Shown: positions 14,640 through 28,900, counted from the stretch's first letter. The stretch: DNA of 64,000 bases from Holacanthus passer (GCA_025331565.1 JAFREQ010000012.1:13692501-13756500); one strand, 5' to 3'. The notes: a model not told the origin generated them from the letters alone. Translations and numbers: made by a program.

Positions 14640-14885
14640 TTTCCATTAAAACAGGCCTCATCAGCTGCAGAATTAAGTGAGCAGGTATGATCAGTCCTGC
14701 AGGATGAGGCTCTCAGGCCCTTCAGGAGCCACAACTCGCTCATTCCTATTGATTTGCCCGTATTGACTGCGATGTTTAAGGTATAGATTTTTCTATTTAA
14801 AAATCTATATCGACAATAATCTGGTGTGTAAGCGCCCCGGCGTTGACTGATGCTGGCCTGTAATTGACAGCGTGTAGCATGTCGG
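14640..14885. promoter_or_regulatory. Candidate conserved non-coding block with hairpin
   Basis: Mixed-composition unique sequence between simple-sequence stretches, 2 kb upstream of exon 1a, with homeodomain-type sites (GAATTAAG, CTATTGATTTG, GTAATTGAC) and a perfect 11-bp inverted repeat at 14782-14809. No reading frame makes sense. Conservation is inferred from texture only. Confidence 0.25.
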
Positions 14886-16868
14886 TGCCGGGGAGGGAGA
14901 GGGCAGGAGGCTGGGGAGAGGAGGCATGCTGGGGAGGCCGGGACGGAGGGAACAAGATCCGGGAGGAGGGAGTAAAGAGGGAGGTGGTGATCATGGAGGA
15001 CCTGGAATCTTTTTTTTTTAAATTTGCAAAACCCTTGCACGTGGATTTAAAATGCAAACATAGAAAATGTTCATGCATTTACATTTTTGGTGCAAACTCA
15101 CCAAAAATGCACTTTCAGGGCTGCAAACCTGCATCATATTTCTCATGCATGGAACAGCAGTGGTCGCCCTTGTCTTCCTGTATGTGAATAATCTCGTCCG
15201 CTCAGGAGGGTTTATTTTAAAAAGCGGCCAGTGATGAGATAACTTAATTGGGTGCATGCTGGGTATCCTGGTAGGTCTTAGCGTTAAGCACCTATAGGTA
15301 TCCATGCATCCTCTTTGTCGGGTCTTCATCACTTCCCAAGCAGTAATGCACTGATCACCATTGCCATCATTATAGAGTATTATTAAGAGAAGGGGGAGGA
15401 AAAAATCCAGAAATCAATACAGGATACCTTTTGCAGCGGTAGTGAAAACGAGGGAGATGGGGGTGGGTGGGAGGAGGGAGGAAGAGGAGGGGAGGGATGG
15501 AGGGGAGGGAGGTGCGGGGGTGGGGTGGTGATGTGTGAGTAGTAGCGGGTCCTCTCTCGCCTCAATGTTGCGGCCAGCCTGGCAGATCGCTACAATCCTG
15601 GAGGGAGCCGGGTCGAATGAGCTATTTGGGGTTCCCAGATAATAGCGGGGGACAAACAGACAGACACAAAACAGACACACAGACGGATGGACGGAGATAG
15701 GCAAGTGATCCGATAAAAAAAAAAAAAAAGAAAGAAAGAAAAAAAACCGGGAGATCGTTCTGGGATTCTTTTTTATTCACTGTTTTTTATATTATTTATT
15801 TATTCGCTGTATTTATTTATTTATTTATCCATCGATTGATTGCGTTTTAATTACTGCCTTGTGACAGAGCGCGAGGGAGGAGGAGCGTCAGAGGCCAAGC
15901 GCGCACCTTGTGTTTTTGTGTGTGTTTGTGTGTGTGTATCCTTTTTTTTTTCTCCACATCACACACACGCGCGCACACTTGTTTGTTTATTTATTTATTT
16001 ATTTACTCGCGGATGATAGTCTTTAATGAAGCTGTTTTTAAACGTGGATCCGCTGCCTCGCGCCCGGCGGATGAATGTCTCATATGTAGCCTTCATGCAA
16101 AGCAGAGAGGAGAAGGAGCGCGTGCAGCAGCTGTAGACCAAATACAATAGATCAAACCAAATAACTGCAAAATCCAAATAAGACTTTATAACTCACTGTC
16201 GGGTTTTTTTTAACACAGCCTTGCCTGTTTCTATGTGTCCTAATTTGTTGTTTTTAAAATTGCAAAGCGAATACCAAAGCTGAGCCCGGCCGGGGATGCT
16301 ACAGGAGGAGGCTAGCGACTGTTCTCATGCCTTTTCACACCTGAGGGAAACATTACAGCCGAGGAGAGAGAAATAAAGCTCCCTCCATGCCTCTATGTTT
16401 ACTCAAGGAGATCAACGCTTTAGCAGTGCAAAGGTAACAGAGAGGCGCAGGTGCATCCAGGTGACACACAGCCTTTTATTGTAAAGCTCCTCCAACAGGC
16501 CTGCTTATTGTAACTTTTCCTGCAGCCGGTACAAGTGAGCTCTGATCTCCCGTCTGTCCGTCTGTGTGTTAGTCTGCACTGTCATCTATCTGCTGCACTC
16601 AAGGGACCATCCGACATATATGTTCTATGCACATTTACACCAAAAACTAAGGCGGCATCCACACATGTAAATAAAAGTGCGCAGCCGGGCTACATGTGCG
16701 CACACCTCGCTGCGAATGTTGTGAGCTCTCCACGCCAAATATTCCCCCCGAGTTGTCTACCAGAGAAACGGACCCAGACCCAGAAGCTCCAGAAGAGGAC
16801 AGAGCTCACTGCAGCGGGCCTACACCTGTCACATTATTCGCATCAAAACAAGAAGCCGGAGGAAGATC

Positions 16869-16968
16869 ATGTTTGTTCCCTTGCCGGTGCCGTTCGTGTT
16901 TCAGAGAACTGCCCCTGACCTCAACGCCTGGCGTCTCAAGTCCCCTCTGGCTCTCCGCTCCAACTCCG
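16869..16968 (+). CDS. pou2f2: pou2f2 alternative first coding exon 1a
   Basis: Encodes 33 residues plus one base, beginning MFVPLPVPFVFQ and ending ALRSNS. The ATG at 16869 is the first in frame after a TGA at 16722-16724. The exon ends at the donor G|GTAAGA (16969). The single leftover base joins exactly to the AT that opens exon 2, giving Asp and then IRMSKP, so phase is preserved across a 27.9 kb intron. The peptide is hydrophobic at first and then basic, with no recognised domain. The main alternative is that this is the first exon of a different gene or a chance ORF; the phase match and CpG context argue against that but do not prove it. Confidence 0.55.
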
Positions 16969-17099
16969 GTAAGACATGTTTATTTTCCCCCCTTGCTACA
17001 CATCCTCCATGTCGGTCAGCCTCGGCCGTGCAGACGCGCCCCGCCTCGCTCGGTGCCGATGCGCCTGCAGCGGGGAGAGCTGCCGGCGCACACACCCAC

Positions 17100-17141
<42 letters not shown>

Positions 17142-19711
17142 ACACCTCCGGCTGCTTTTCAAGGCTTAAAGAGTCCTGTGCACTTGCGGGGCGGTTGTTC
17201 GAATCAAAGAAAGCTTCCCTGAGCGAGCAGGAGAGTCCAGACCGATTTAAAATTAGCTGCGTAAAATGTCCATTTTTCGGTCCGTCCTGAAGCGCGAGGC
17301 GCCGCTCGTCCACCCGCGCGCTGCTTCGTTTCCAAGCCGTATATGTTCCTTTCTCTGAGTGTTTTTCTCCCTCTCCTGTCCGCGTCCTCCATCCTTCCCC
17401 TCTCCTCCACTGCCTGCGCCTGAGCCTCAGCCTCCGTCTCTCCCCAACTAGACTCTCGGCAGGCAGGGAATATTCATGCCAACTTATCGATCCTGCGGAG
17501 ATCGATTCCTGGGCCGGTGGAAGCAGGGAGAGGGGGAGATAGAAGGAGAGAGAAGGTGCACGGAGGAGAGAGAGAAAACACCCTGATTCTTTCTTTTTAT
17601 TTCACACTGTTTTGCAATTTGTGCTTTATTCGTGTGGATGATTTGCTTTGAGCTTGCAAAACGTGGTGACTGCTTCTGCTCTGACCTGCACGCTTTTTTT
17701 TTTAGAGGACGAGGCATCTTTGTAAACACCCCTGGAATCAGACTTCCAGTCACTCCGTCTCTCTGTCCCGCTGCCTGCTCGGCTGCTGCACGGTTGAAAG
17801 CGGAGGAGCAGAGGGAGTGTGGAGGCAGGAGAGGGGGGGGGGTTGTGCCGGCTGGGGCGCCGTCTGCGTTTCATCTGCGCTGGAGCGGCATAAAAGGATG
17901 CATGGTGGGAGCAGCCGGGCTGGCTTTAGCGTGTCACTGACTGTCGCTGCGAGAGAGCTCCAGCTCAGTCCAGCTCCACTGTTTCTCAGACATGCAACAG
18001 CTGCTCAGCCCTTTACCCCCACTACATCTTTGGAGAGGGACGGATGCGCCGCCTCTAATGTGTTTTCTGTCCTCTGTGTGCTCACTGAAGGACTGCAGAG
18101 TGGAGGGGAGTGGAGGGAAATGCCACATAAGGTCAATGGGCTTTTATTTCCAATGCATTTCAGTATGCACTAATGCATATACATACAGCAACTTGCGTAT
18201 CAGGGGCGTAATGGTGCGTAAATGTGGCTGGTGTGCACCTTAGCCGGTGGATGGGCTCTTAAAGGGCCAGGCATCCCCCACCCAGTGCACAACTTCCCTC
18301 TCATTTCCAGATCAGTTCAAGCCCATTTGATTTCATAGAGGCCAGGCTTCACCCTGACTCCTCATACTCAGTCAACGGTGCACAGCATGTGACAGTGAAG
18401 GGATAGGTGACAGAGGGGCAGAGGGATGAGAGGAACCTGTTACCCACCGTATCTCTAGAGATATACACACAGAAGAGAGGGGGAGAGGGGTTGGAGGAAG
18501 GAAGAGGGGAAGGAGCAGCGACCGGGGAGGAGGAGTTTTCGCGCTCTGCACATTGAAAAATGGCGAATGTCAGAATGAGATAAAAAAAAAATGTGGAAAG
18601 AGAGAGAGAAGTGGGTGAAAGTAAGAGTAGATGACAGAGTGAAAAACGAGGAGGGAGAGGAAAACCCAGTTTGAGCTTGAGAGGTGAGAGTAAACCACGG
18701 ATGAGCCATTATGTTGCAGTGTCCCGGGCCAGGACCAGCATCTGAATAAGCAGGCAAACTGATGGGATGTGTACACAGGCTGCTGGATCCCTTAGATGGT
18801 GGGATAACAGTGATTTACAATGCTATGCTGATTTTAGTCCATTTTGATAACACAGTACAAGGTGCTGTCCTTTTCAAACTCAGAGGGCTTGTCGCTAAAA
18901 GGGTGCAGGGTCAGTTCAACAGCTCAGGGATGTAACAGAGCTGCGCTGTTGTTTCTTCAAGAATCTTGCATCGGCAAACACAAAGTGGCGACATCACATG
19001 AACGTTTTTGCTCACAGAAACGCTAAGATGGAGACACATCACAGAGATGTCTTCAGTAAGTTATTCGGGCCTTCGAGCTCTAATCTGTACTTTCCCAACC
19101 CCCTCTGGTAGTTCACACAGAACATTTAAATACCCCCACACACACACGCACGCACGCACGCACAGGTTTTCTGGGGAGTTGTAGAGCTCTTGACTTGAGC
19201 TCTCAGTTAACTTGTGACTTGGGCTGGTGGGAGCTCCTTGACTCCTTTGAGTTAGAACTCTGTGCAAGGTCAGAGGTCACAGCAGGAGTGTTTGACTCAG
19301 CCCCACCTGACCCTTCTCTGCCCCTTGTGTTTTCATTCTCTTTCATGTTACAACAGGCCTGGAGCACTCATGCACAGCCCCTGTGGGGGCTCGCACACAC
19401 ATATAGTTATGAAACAGACGGACCATCATATAGCATAAAACAAGCACGTTAGACCGTTTTCCACCTGGATAGCAAGCTCCTCTAACAGATCCAGGTTTTG
19501 TTCTATTTTTAATGGCATTGTGTCTGTGATGGTACAGGTCAGGGCCACTGCTATGTGAACTATGTGTGTGTAGTAAAGTGGTTTGTGAAGCCATCAGCAT
19601 TAACTGGTGTATGAAAGTTTAATGGGACATAGAGGAGAAACCACAGGTTTCCCACACAGCGCAGGGCTTGATATGACATGATATGATATGATGGGACATC
19701 AAGGAGACAGC

Positions 19712-19752
<41 letters not shown>

Positions 19753-21633
19753 ACCCTCACACACACTTACACAAACACCTAGATTCAGTTCATCTCAGCT
19801 ATGCACTTTCTGTCACACACCATTAACCACCATCTCCTACCATATACGGTCTAACTCTCTCACACACGGACTGTGTGTTCCTGTCTCCGAATCAGAAACA
19901 GAGTAACATTAACTATACAGTAATTTATATTTGCATTCTTCATAACTTTTCCTCATCATGTCAGGCCAATTTGATGTTTTTATTTCAAGCAGTGTATTCC
20001 AATAAAATGTTCAGTCTTAATCCATTAATCTTTATGGCTACAGTTCTGTGCTTCATGGCTACTTTCAAGACCTTTCTATATGTGTATTGGTGGCTGGCAC
20101 ATGTCTTCCATGACTACATGATGTGTGAACATGCATGTGCTTACCCATTTGCAGAAAGAGAGAGAGGGTGTGTGTGTGTGTGTGCACCAGCATGAGCACA
20201 CGTGCAAACTAGTGTGTGTAGGTATAGATCGGTTTGTGGAGGGGAGCGTGCAAGTCGCAGTGTTAACATGATTGCAAATGACAAAATGTCAACCTGGGTT
20301 TGTTAGCAACATAATGGGGAATCAATAGACACGAGAAAGATGTCAATACTACATGCTTTATTGCATTAAGCTACCTCTCTCCTTCTCTGTAGCCCTCTCT
20401 CTCCTCTTCTTTTCCCTTTCCCTCCCACTCCCTCCTGCTCTCTGTCACAATACAATTCTCTCTCCCTCCTCGCCTCTCCCTGTGGTAGTAGAATTAGATT
20501 GCAGTATATGAGCCAGCCACAGGGTTGTGAATGCAGCAGGCTGATGGTAGAATGCTTCAGGAGCTAATGGGTTCAGCTCTTTACGTATATTAGGCTCACG
20601 TAGATGCCCCCGACACAGTTCCACAATGCAACGAGGCCCAGAGGAGCCGCAGCAGTGACGTCTAATGTTTAACTGATGCTTTTACGTAATGAGACGAACA
20701 GCATTTAAAAAACTGCTCAGAGGAAATTCTTAAAAGTAATCAAAGGATATTACTAAAATCATCTGGCAACAGAAAAAGGCTTATTTATGACAATATCGCA
20801 TTATTTCTGAGCCTATAATCACCTGCTTTTGTAGTTATGTACTTAAAGTGAAAATATTCTGTTTAAATTGATACGTAACATTTGGGAATTAAGCCTGTTA
20901 TATGGTTTTGGATTAATCCAAACAAATCCAGTCACTAAGTGTGTGATGATAACACTGTGCTGTTTTTATTATAGCAAGATTTGAAAATTCCTTTTAATCC
21001 TATTAGCTGTTTACCTTTTTATGGATTTGTACAGGTGTGCATATGCGCCAGTAGGTTGTATTTATATATAGCATGTGGATGTGTTTGTGTGTGTGTGAGT
21101 GTGTTTGTTCGCACTGATGTGTGTGTTGGTTGAGGCTAATGTAGTATTAATGCTGATGAGGTCCCACAGCTCATTAGCAACAGTGAGTGGTATTGAGTTT
21201 CTCCTGGGGAACAGGACACACACACATCCTCATCAGCCATTAGCGTATTAATAACCATTACCCCCCACACACGCTCTTTCTCACCAAACAATGACCTTTA
21301 CATGTATGCTCTTAAATATGCATAGCCCCACAAAGACACTTGGAGCATACACAGCAGGACACAGCAAGAAAATCATGCAAACATATTCACCTAAAGAGCT
21401 TCATGAGTAGCATTTACATTAGCATCCATTGTTCTTGAATGTGTTCGTCACACACTATATGGCTGGATTGGCACACACACGTATACGGACTCACGCTCGG
21501 AGGAATAATTTTGTGCACTTGGTCGCTGTGTCCAGTGAAATACAGCCCGGCATTAGTCCTAATCAGAGGCCGGGTGAGAAGGCCACTTAATCAGACCCAT
21601 CACCCGGAGAACACACACAGCGAGGGATAGATG

Positions 21634-21668
<35 letters not shown>

Positions 21669-22605
21669 TGTGTGTGTGTGTGCATGTGTGGATGCGGGGG
21701 TGTGTGCGCGGGCAGCTGATCAACACATCAGCAGGAATAAACACATACAAACCGCCTGACTCCATTCTATGGGTATTGATTTATACCTCTGTCCGTGTTT
21801 CTCGTTGCCTCTCTCTTCTAATAACACACAGATGATGCACATACTGAGAACTCAAGCATACTTGACCTCTACAGGGGGGACATCCTGTTGTACTCTGAGT
21901 GTGTGTGCGGACGCTCGGTCAGTGGTGGCCTGGCTGTGATCAGGCTGGGAGTGGGCTTCGCCACATGCCACCAATCACCCGCATCAGACAAGGCAGTCCA
22001 AACAAGCCTTTGAACTCCTGCTGACCATACTGAACACTTGATTAGCTGATTTTAGTGATATTTTTCACCTAAGATTGCCTGATTTATACAAGCAGCAGCG
22101 CAAAGGCTCAGCGGCAGACTCCTGACATTCCCCTGGTCAGACGGACCAAAGCTTCATGCATCTCTTCGTGGCAAAAACATGCAACGTCTGGACTTCTTCG
22201 TCTTATTTGCTGAAATGACTGTGGTCTCATAAACAGACCGACAATGTGTTTTCGCCAGCCGCTGTCTTTTTTGTTGTTGATTGCCGCAGGCTGTCACCTC
22301 TGCCACCCCGCTCATGTGCAAGTACATTTAGATAATAAAAAAGACCAATAAAATCCAGGGGTTTGATTGGGTGTCTCCCCTTAGCCCAGAAGAGCGGACG
22401 ACTAAATCAGGGGTCCTTCTCTCCATTTCATTTAGCTGATAAGATTTATGGTAATGAAGGGGTCCTATTAACCTTTGGGGTTCCACTGCTGTCCTTCAGA
22501 GTGAGGGTGTATGAGAGTGCTCCTCGATCGGGTTGTGAGTCGGAGGCAGCGAACATGTCTGCTGTAAGCAATGTCACATCATCGCAAATGCACCCTCTGG
22601 AGTGC

Positions 22606-22643
<38 letters not shown>

Positions 22644-23440
22644 CTCACACACACACACGGCGGAGACTCTCCAAAAGCAGCCCTTTGAGAGAGTTGAATG
22701 CATGTTTAATCTCCCTCCTCTCTTTCTCTTCTCGGCATTTTCTCTTTTCTTTATCCCCTCTATCCTTCCTGCTCTCCATCCTTCTCTTGGCAGGAGCGCT
22801 CTGTTCTGAAATTAATCTGTTGTACTCCACCACCTCTTCTCCCTCTCATTCCCTTGTGCAATCTCTCTTACGCTGCCTTTCTTTTATAAGTGCACAGTCC
22901 CACTCTTTTTCTCATTGCTTGTGAAAGCAAGTGCCAGGATATTAAAAATGCCCAAGAGTTAACAAGAAATTACATGGGATTGATTTTAAACTTAAAAAAC
23001 ATATTCCAATTGATTTTTCTTCCTGTCTAAATTAGCATTTCAGATTTTGATGCACCTCCAGAGTGTTGCTAATTACTCCAGCTAGGCTTCTCTTCTACCT
23101 GCATCTATCCATATCAGCATTATTCACTCGTTGTCTGTAAATATTAGGGGGTGAAGAGAAAGAGGGGATGACAGAGGGAGGCGTAAACCCCTCCTTCTTC
23201 TGTACAAGGGCTGCACCCCTCTGTCCCTTTGTCTGCTTGTAAAGGGGACGAGGGAGGAGCGCAGAGCGGGGGGTGCCGAAGGAGTGACTAAGTGACCTCT
23301 CTCTCCCCTTTCTTTTCACGATCCCATGTTCTGTCCATTTTGTTGTGCATGTCCCTCTCCCTCCCTCCTCTTTCATCCTCTTTCGTTCCCCCTTTTTTCA
23401 GCCTGGTTAAGTCGCCATGGCTGTTGGCCTCGTATGTCCT

Positions 23441-23476
<36 letters not shown>

Positions 23477-25877
23477 GCATCTTCGGCAGCAGCAGCCTGG
23501 TTGCCAAAGTGTCTGTAGGACACATTAAGGCCCATAAAAGCCTAGTCTGCGGTCGCACTCTTAACCACCAGTCAGAGGTAGTGTACAAAAGTGACTTTAA
23601 ATGAGTCTGTGATTACCCTGGAACATGGAGAGATACTGAAGTGGCCAAGAGAGTGTGAGACAAGGCCAGAGCGTCGGACAGAGGAGAAGAAAGAGCGGCT
23701 GTTGGCTGTTTCTTGAGTCTCTTAAGGAAAATTGAACAGAAACGAATATTTGTTTCTCCCACAGCTAAGAGCTAAAAAGGCTACCTGAGTGGAACAAACG
23801 ATGAAAAGTTGAAACCCAAATTTCCTGTCGCCCACCCCCTTCATCGCAACCCGCTCGCCCGTCCCCTCCCCGTCATCCCTCTTCCTAATTGGCCACATGC
23901 TGCCTTGAGTGACAAGTGTAATCATCAGTCAAATTATGATGGGGGGAGAAGGTGGAGGCCAGGGGAGGTGGAGGAGGAAGAGAGGAACAGCAGAAGGTGG
24001 CAAGGGGGGTTGAAAGGAAGTGCTTTGATCAGAGATAGAGAGGGGGTGAGCGGGCAAACAGACAGAGCTACAAGGAAACCTGCTGTCCACACACCTGCTG
24101 CTTCATAGATGGGCACCATTAGCACCCTCAGACCTCAGCGTACTATAGAGCACCACAGAAAACTCTCTGTGACTACAGTTAATGGGGAAAATGTGTATTG
24201 ATTGTCATTATCATGTAAATAGTCTTGAACTTGGACTTTTCATTTCAACCCGAATATCAACAAACCTGCTATGTTGTCATTACAATCGCAACCCAGACTA
24301 GAACAATGAAATCACTGGGTGTGGTAGCAGCGCAGCCTTTGATTCTCACTTGGGCACACCAGGCCATATTATATTTGGATGTACTTTGTTAGCGAGAGCA
24401 GATGTTAGCTCTCCAGCCAGCTAACGAGGTTTACAGTAATTAGGAGTGCTGATGAAGCGCTTTGATTCTCTGGCTGTGGCGGCCCTCTCATTAGCGGCTA
24501 GCTAGCTATCGCTGCAGCAGGCGCTCCAGTCACATCCTATTAGGCGGCTCAATGTACACTCTGAATTAGGAGCGGGAGATTAAGTGGAGATGAAAACTGT
24601 CTGCGTACACACACACAGATAAATGCACACACGCATGCGTGCACGTGCATGCACACACAGACACACATAAATTCAGACTGTTTTAAAAAGACCAGCCAAG
24701 TCCACATACACTCGCTGTTATAATGAGGTTAGTAGATGAAAATTCCTTCTTTGGAACCAACCAAAAAATTTAATAAGATACTAATTGGAGCTGGTGTTGC
24801 ACTGAACATCCCTCAAACTTATGCATGTGCCAAGTTTTAATGAAATAGGCTTTTGTGAGAGTGCTTAGCAGAAAAAAGGACAAATGTAAAAGAGGAGGGG
24901 ACATTTGTTTATGTGTGTGTGCATGAATCTCACAATGTCTAATCCAGGTGGTGGACTATTTCCCTTTTCTGCAAATTAAAGAAAACAAAAAGACAACCTT
25001 GAAAATGCTCCAACACCCTTTTTTCCCTTCAGTTCTTCTCCTCGCTATTCGTCAATACTCTCTACATGCTTCTCTCCGCTCGCTCCTCTCTCCCTCTCGT
25101 CGTCTTTTGTGTGATGGAGTGATTATTGAGGACGTGGCTCCTGTGTTTAACGCTGGTTGATGAAGTCTGCCTTTGTCTGTCTGTGCTAACCTGTCGCAAA
25201 CGGGACACCGCTTATAGCAAAATCAATACACAGAGTAGAAGAGAGAGAGAGGCCTGGCAAGGGAGGTAGAGAAAAGAAAGAAGAGGGAGGGGGTGGAGGG
25301 GGCATTCAAAGGTAGATGAATGCAACGAGAAAGAGGAGCGAGAGCGAGGATCGAGCAGGAAGTCATTGGATAGAAGAAAGGAAGAGCGAGATGCAAGGAA
25401 ATTTAAATACTTGACTTCACTGTTACTGAAATGTGGTGATGGTGAATGGCTGCTGTCACTCAAAGTGCCTGTGTGTGTGTTTATGTGTGTGTAAATCAGG
25501 GCATTTATATGTATGTGTTTGTCTTGCCTGTGCGTGGCCTTGACCAAGGGGCGGTTGTATCACTTGTGGTGCGTGTGCATGTGATTGTTTAAGTGCTAGC
25601 AGAATGGGACAGGCCCTATCTGTGTGTGACAATCAGTGCGTGCGTGTGTGTGAGCTCCTACTCCCAAGAGTCGAAGCCGGTGTGAAGAGGAGAGGGGAGC
25701 GACAGAGGGACGAGGAGAGGGACGGTGGAAAAGGAGAAGCATAGGATGGGGAGAAGGAGAGGTGTAGGGGGTGAGGAGGAGGAGGAGGGGGGAGCAGTTG
25801 TGTGAGAGAGGCACAGCTGGGAAATGAGAAATGCAACCCCCCTCCCCTTATACCACCACCTTACACTCACACATACG

Positions 25878-25915
<38 letters not shown>

Positions 25916-28900
25916 TCCCCATCTCTTTATCCTCCCCTCAGGAAAGAAGGGGTGGAGGTGGAGGAGGGGGTGAAGGGAAGGGAGAGGCAGGGGGGATAGG
26001 AAGAGATGGAGAAGGGGACAGATAGGGGCATTAAAATTCATGGCCTTTTTTTTATTTTCCCTGCTGAAAATCAATAGTGTTTACTATGAATGAGTGGAAC
26101 AGTGGACAACAGTGGTGCCGGGGGGACAGAGAGACAGAGAGGAAGAGGAGGAGGAAGAAAAGAGAGAGAGAGAGAGAGAGAGAGGGAGGGAGAGGTAAAG
26201 AGGAGGAGGGGTGACTTTATTGCGATAGGCAGAAGCACCACAGGCCAAGGTTAAAGACCAGCAGGGGCAGAGAGGCAGAGAGATTGAAGCACTAAGTAAA
26301 TTCAGTTGTCTTCTAAAACAGACATACTGTACTACCCTGTAAATGCATATTTACTATCAGCCGTCACAAGAACGTAATGTAATTTAAATCATAATCTGCC
26401 CTGCTGTAATGTTCCCTGCTGTAATATCAACTGCTCCATTGTCTCTACTTTGTTAACTTTCCGTTCCTCATTCCTCGCTTCAGCTGACTCTACCTTTCAA
26501 AAACTGTGTGTGTGTGTTAATTGGCAGGCCACAAACACCACTGACACGGTCTCTCACAAACAAACAGCAAAACCATGCGCATGCACACACAAGCCGTCTC
26601 TCCCAAACACACACACACAAAAACACACAGAGACCAGTTCACACTGAGTTGTTCAGCAACCCTGACCCTGTTTCCTGCTGCTGAAAGCCTAGAAGTTCAG
26701 GATGGCTTACCAGTGTTTTGATTAAGCACTGCCTGTGTGTCTCACACCACTTGATCAAAGAAGAAAAACAGTGTGTTTTTATCTGTTTGGTTTTTTTTTT
26801 CAGTTTTTTTTGCTGGATGTGGCCTGTACATGTTTCGTAGCAATCAAAGCTTTTAAAACAGTTATGTTGTTTTTCTGCTGGCAAAATTCTGTCAGTAAAT
26901 AGAAAATAGATCATTTAAGGCTGACAAACACTACTTCTAAATTACAGAAAAGTTTTGTTTTTCTCTCTTTTTTTCTGAGACAAAATAGGCTATTTTTTAG
27001 TGCTGGGTTTCTTTCTTTTCTGTGTATGGTATCATATTCTCACCATGGAATCTGGGTCTTTGGGATGTTTTGTGGTGGACTGCATGCGTGCGTGTATGTG
27101 TGCATACATGCCGGCATGTGCTTGGCTATCTTGTGCGTATGAGCCCCTGTCAGTGCACACACACTAGTGTGTTCCTGCATTATCGTGCATGTGTATGTGT
27201 CTGTGTGTGAGAGTGAGCTGTGCAGGGGGTGATATATATTCAGGCAGCTCATGCATTATGGAGAGTGCAGGTGAGAGCGTCTAAATGTGAACTGCTGGTA
27301 TGTGGAGGGTTCAGGGCCAATCTCACCAAAGCCTTTTGTATTCGCGTAGCATCTCCATTTCAAATCGGCCTGTCAAAAGGCAGCAGCATGTTTTATTCAG
27401 CAATAGATATTGATCACATATTATGCATACATTCCAAATCTATATTGCATACCAAATCTAAGCCTTTGATATGTATATGATACCGCGAATATGCTGCATG
27501 CAGAATGTAGGTGTTTGTTATGTGCATAAACTCTGCAACACTTTGGTGATGCAAAATATATTTTTGTTTTTTTTTTCCAGCTGCGGTCATTTGATGTGTT
27601 GATAGGATGCAGTAATGTTTATCAGGCGTTAAAGTTGGGAGCTGAGAATGACTTGTTTACTGGTCAAAGGAGAGGGCAGGGGTAGACAAAGTGCATCCAT
27701 TCAGCCGCTGTGTGTGTGAATGTGGACACTGCATCGTCTGCGGGGATGAGGAGAGTTTGCCGAGGTCAGAATGGCACGGCGGTTCTTTCCTGTGGGCTTG
27801 GGCGTGTGTGTTCATCACTCCGACGCCTCAAAAGACCAAAGTGGGCGTTGTGTGCTAACTTCAATTTCTCAGTCCACTTACCGAGCTTCTAGCTTCTTGG
27901 TTGAAGTGACCTCCAAGCACCCGTATACATTAACAGCCAACATTTCACTATACCAGCGACTCTTTGTCCATCAACATGTTTTTCCATCAATAGTTCTCCA
28001 TGTGTTAAACCGGAGACCCGAGGCCATCTCTGCCTCTCTATCATGTTTTTACCATCACGCTGCATCGGTACTGCACTAAATCTCCCCTCTCTAAATGACT
28101 GGAGTGGATGAGAGGTCACAGTATATGGGGGAGGAGGACAATGCAGGCTTTAGCTGTGATGGAGCTTGCTTTTTTCACCCTTTATGAGCAGAGGTGGCCC
28201 ATTTGCTGAATGGGACATGAGCAAGGTAAACATTGCTTTGTTAAGGAATGAACATTTTTCCTGACCACATGACTTTGTTTTTGCCCCCAGTTTTCTTACT
28301 GAGGTTGAAGTCAGTGTTTCATTAGCTATCTGTCTTGTACCTCTTTTTTCAGCCATCTTGTCCACCCTCTCTCTCTCTCTCTCTCTCTCTCTCGCTCTCT
28401 GTTACCTGATTCTTCTATGTTTTTGTCATATTTTCTTTCCTTACTGCTTCCTCCTCTTTTCTTCTACTTTTCATGTTTCCCCCACCTCCATTGCTTTCCT
28501 GCACTCTCTTTTTGTTCCTCCTCTGTGGCTTTATTACACATCCGAATCCACCTCCTTCCCGCTTGGATAAAATTCACTTTTGATTTAGGTTTGTGAGGCT
28601 TTGGTTTGTTCCAGATTTTGATTTAAACTTGTAGTAGCGTGAGTGTTTTATTTTAACAGTATGGAACAGTGACGCTTATCTTTTCACTAGCTGTTAAGAG
28701 ACAGACAGTTTGAGCTGCCCTCTGTCCACAGTGTACATGACTCTCTACATCTGCTCCATGTTTAAAAGGTCATTTGTCAAACCTGACATTTTCTGCCCTT
28801 ACCAAAGGTTTCCTCAATATCTAGCCCAGCTCCTCCAATTCAGAGTTTATGTTTTTTCATCTATTTGTTTGCTTTTGTATAAACCTTTTCTGACAATGCG

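Larger units (their letters stand above)
1..15839. other. Upstream non-coding region
   Basis: No exon of a recognised gene is visible on either strand. The many short open frames consist of microsatellite translations (His-Thr, Cys-Val, Ser-Leu repeats) or chance frames. Content: short (CA/TG)n tracts (97-114, 893-930, 8560-8800 scattered), pyrimidine-rich stretches (2760-2960, 6590-6850, 14280-14430), an AT-rich stretch (about 12190-13170), a MITE (9277-9592), a (CT)n tract (13454-13512), and several mixed-composition blocks that may be regulatory (listed separately). It may contain non-coding leader exons or enhancers of pou2f2, which I cannot define. Confidence 0.6.
15840..17420 (+). promoter_or_regulatory. 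CpG-rich block, probable upstream promoter and 5' UTR of pou2f2
   Basis: Compared with the AT-rich and CA/TG-rich flanks, this block is rich in CpG dinucleotides, for example around 15870-15905, 16050-16075, 17030-17095 and 17285-17335. It surrounds exon 1a. I see no convincing TATA box close upstream of 16869, consistent with a CpG-island type promoter. The transcription start cannot be placed from sequence alone. A (CA)n tract at 17102-17145 interrupts the block. Confidence 0.5.

Noticed and set aside
20268..20277. ATTGCAAATG as an octamer site
   Set aside because: One mismatch to the consensus; not counted with the perfect sites.
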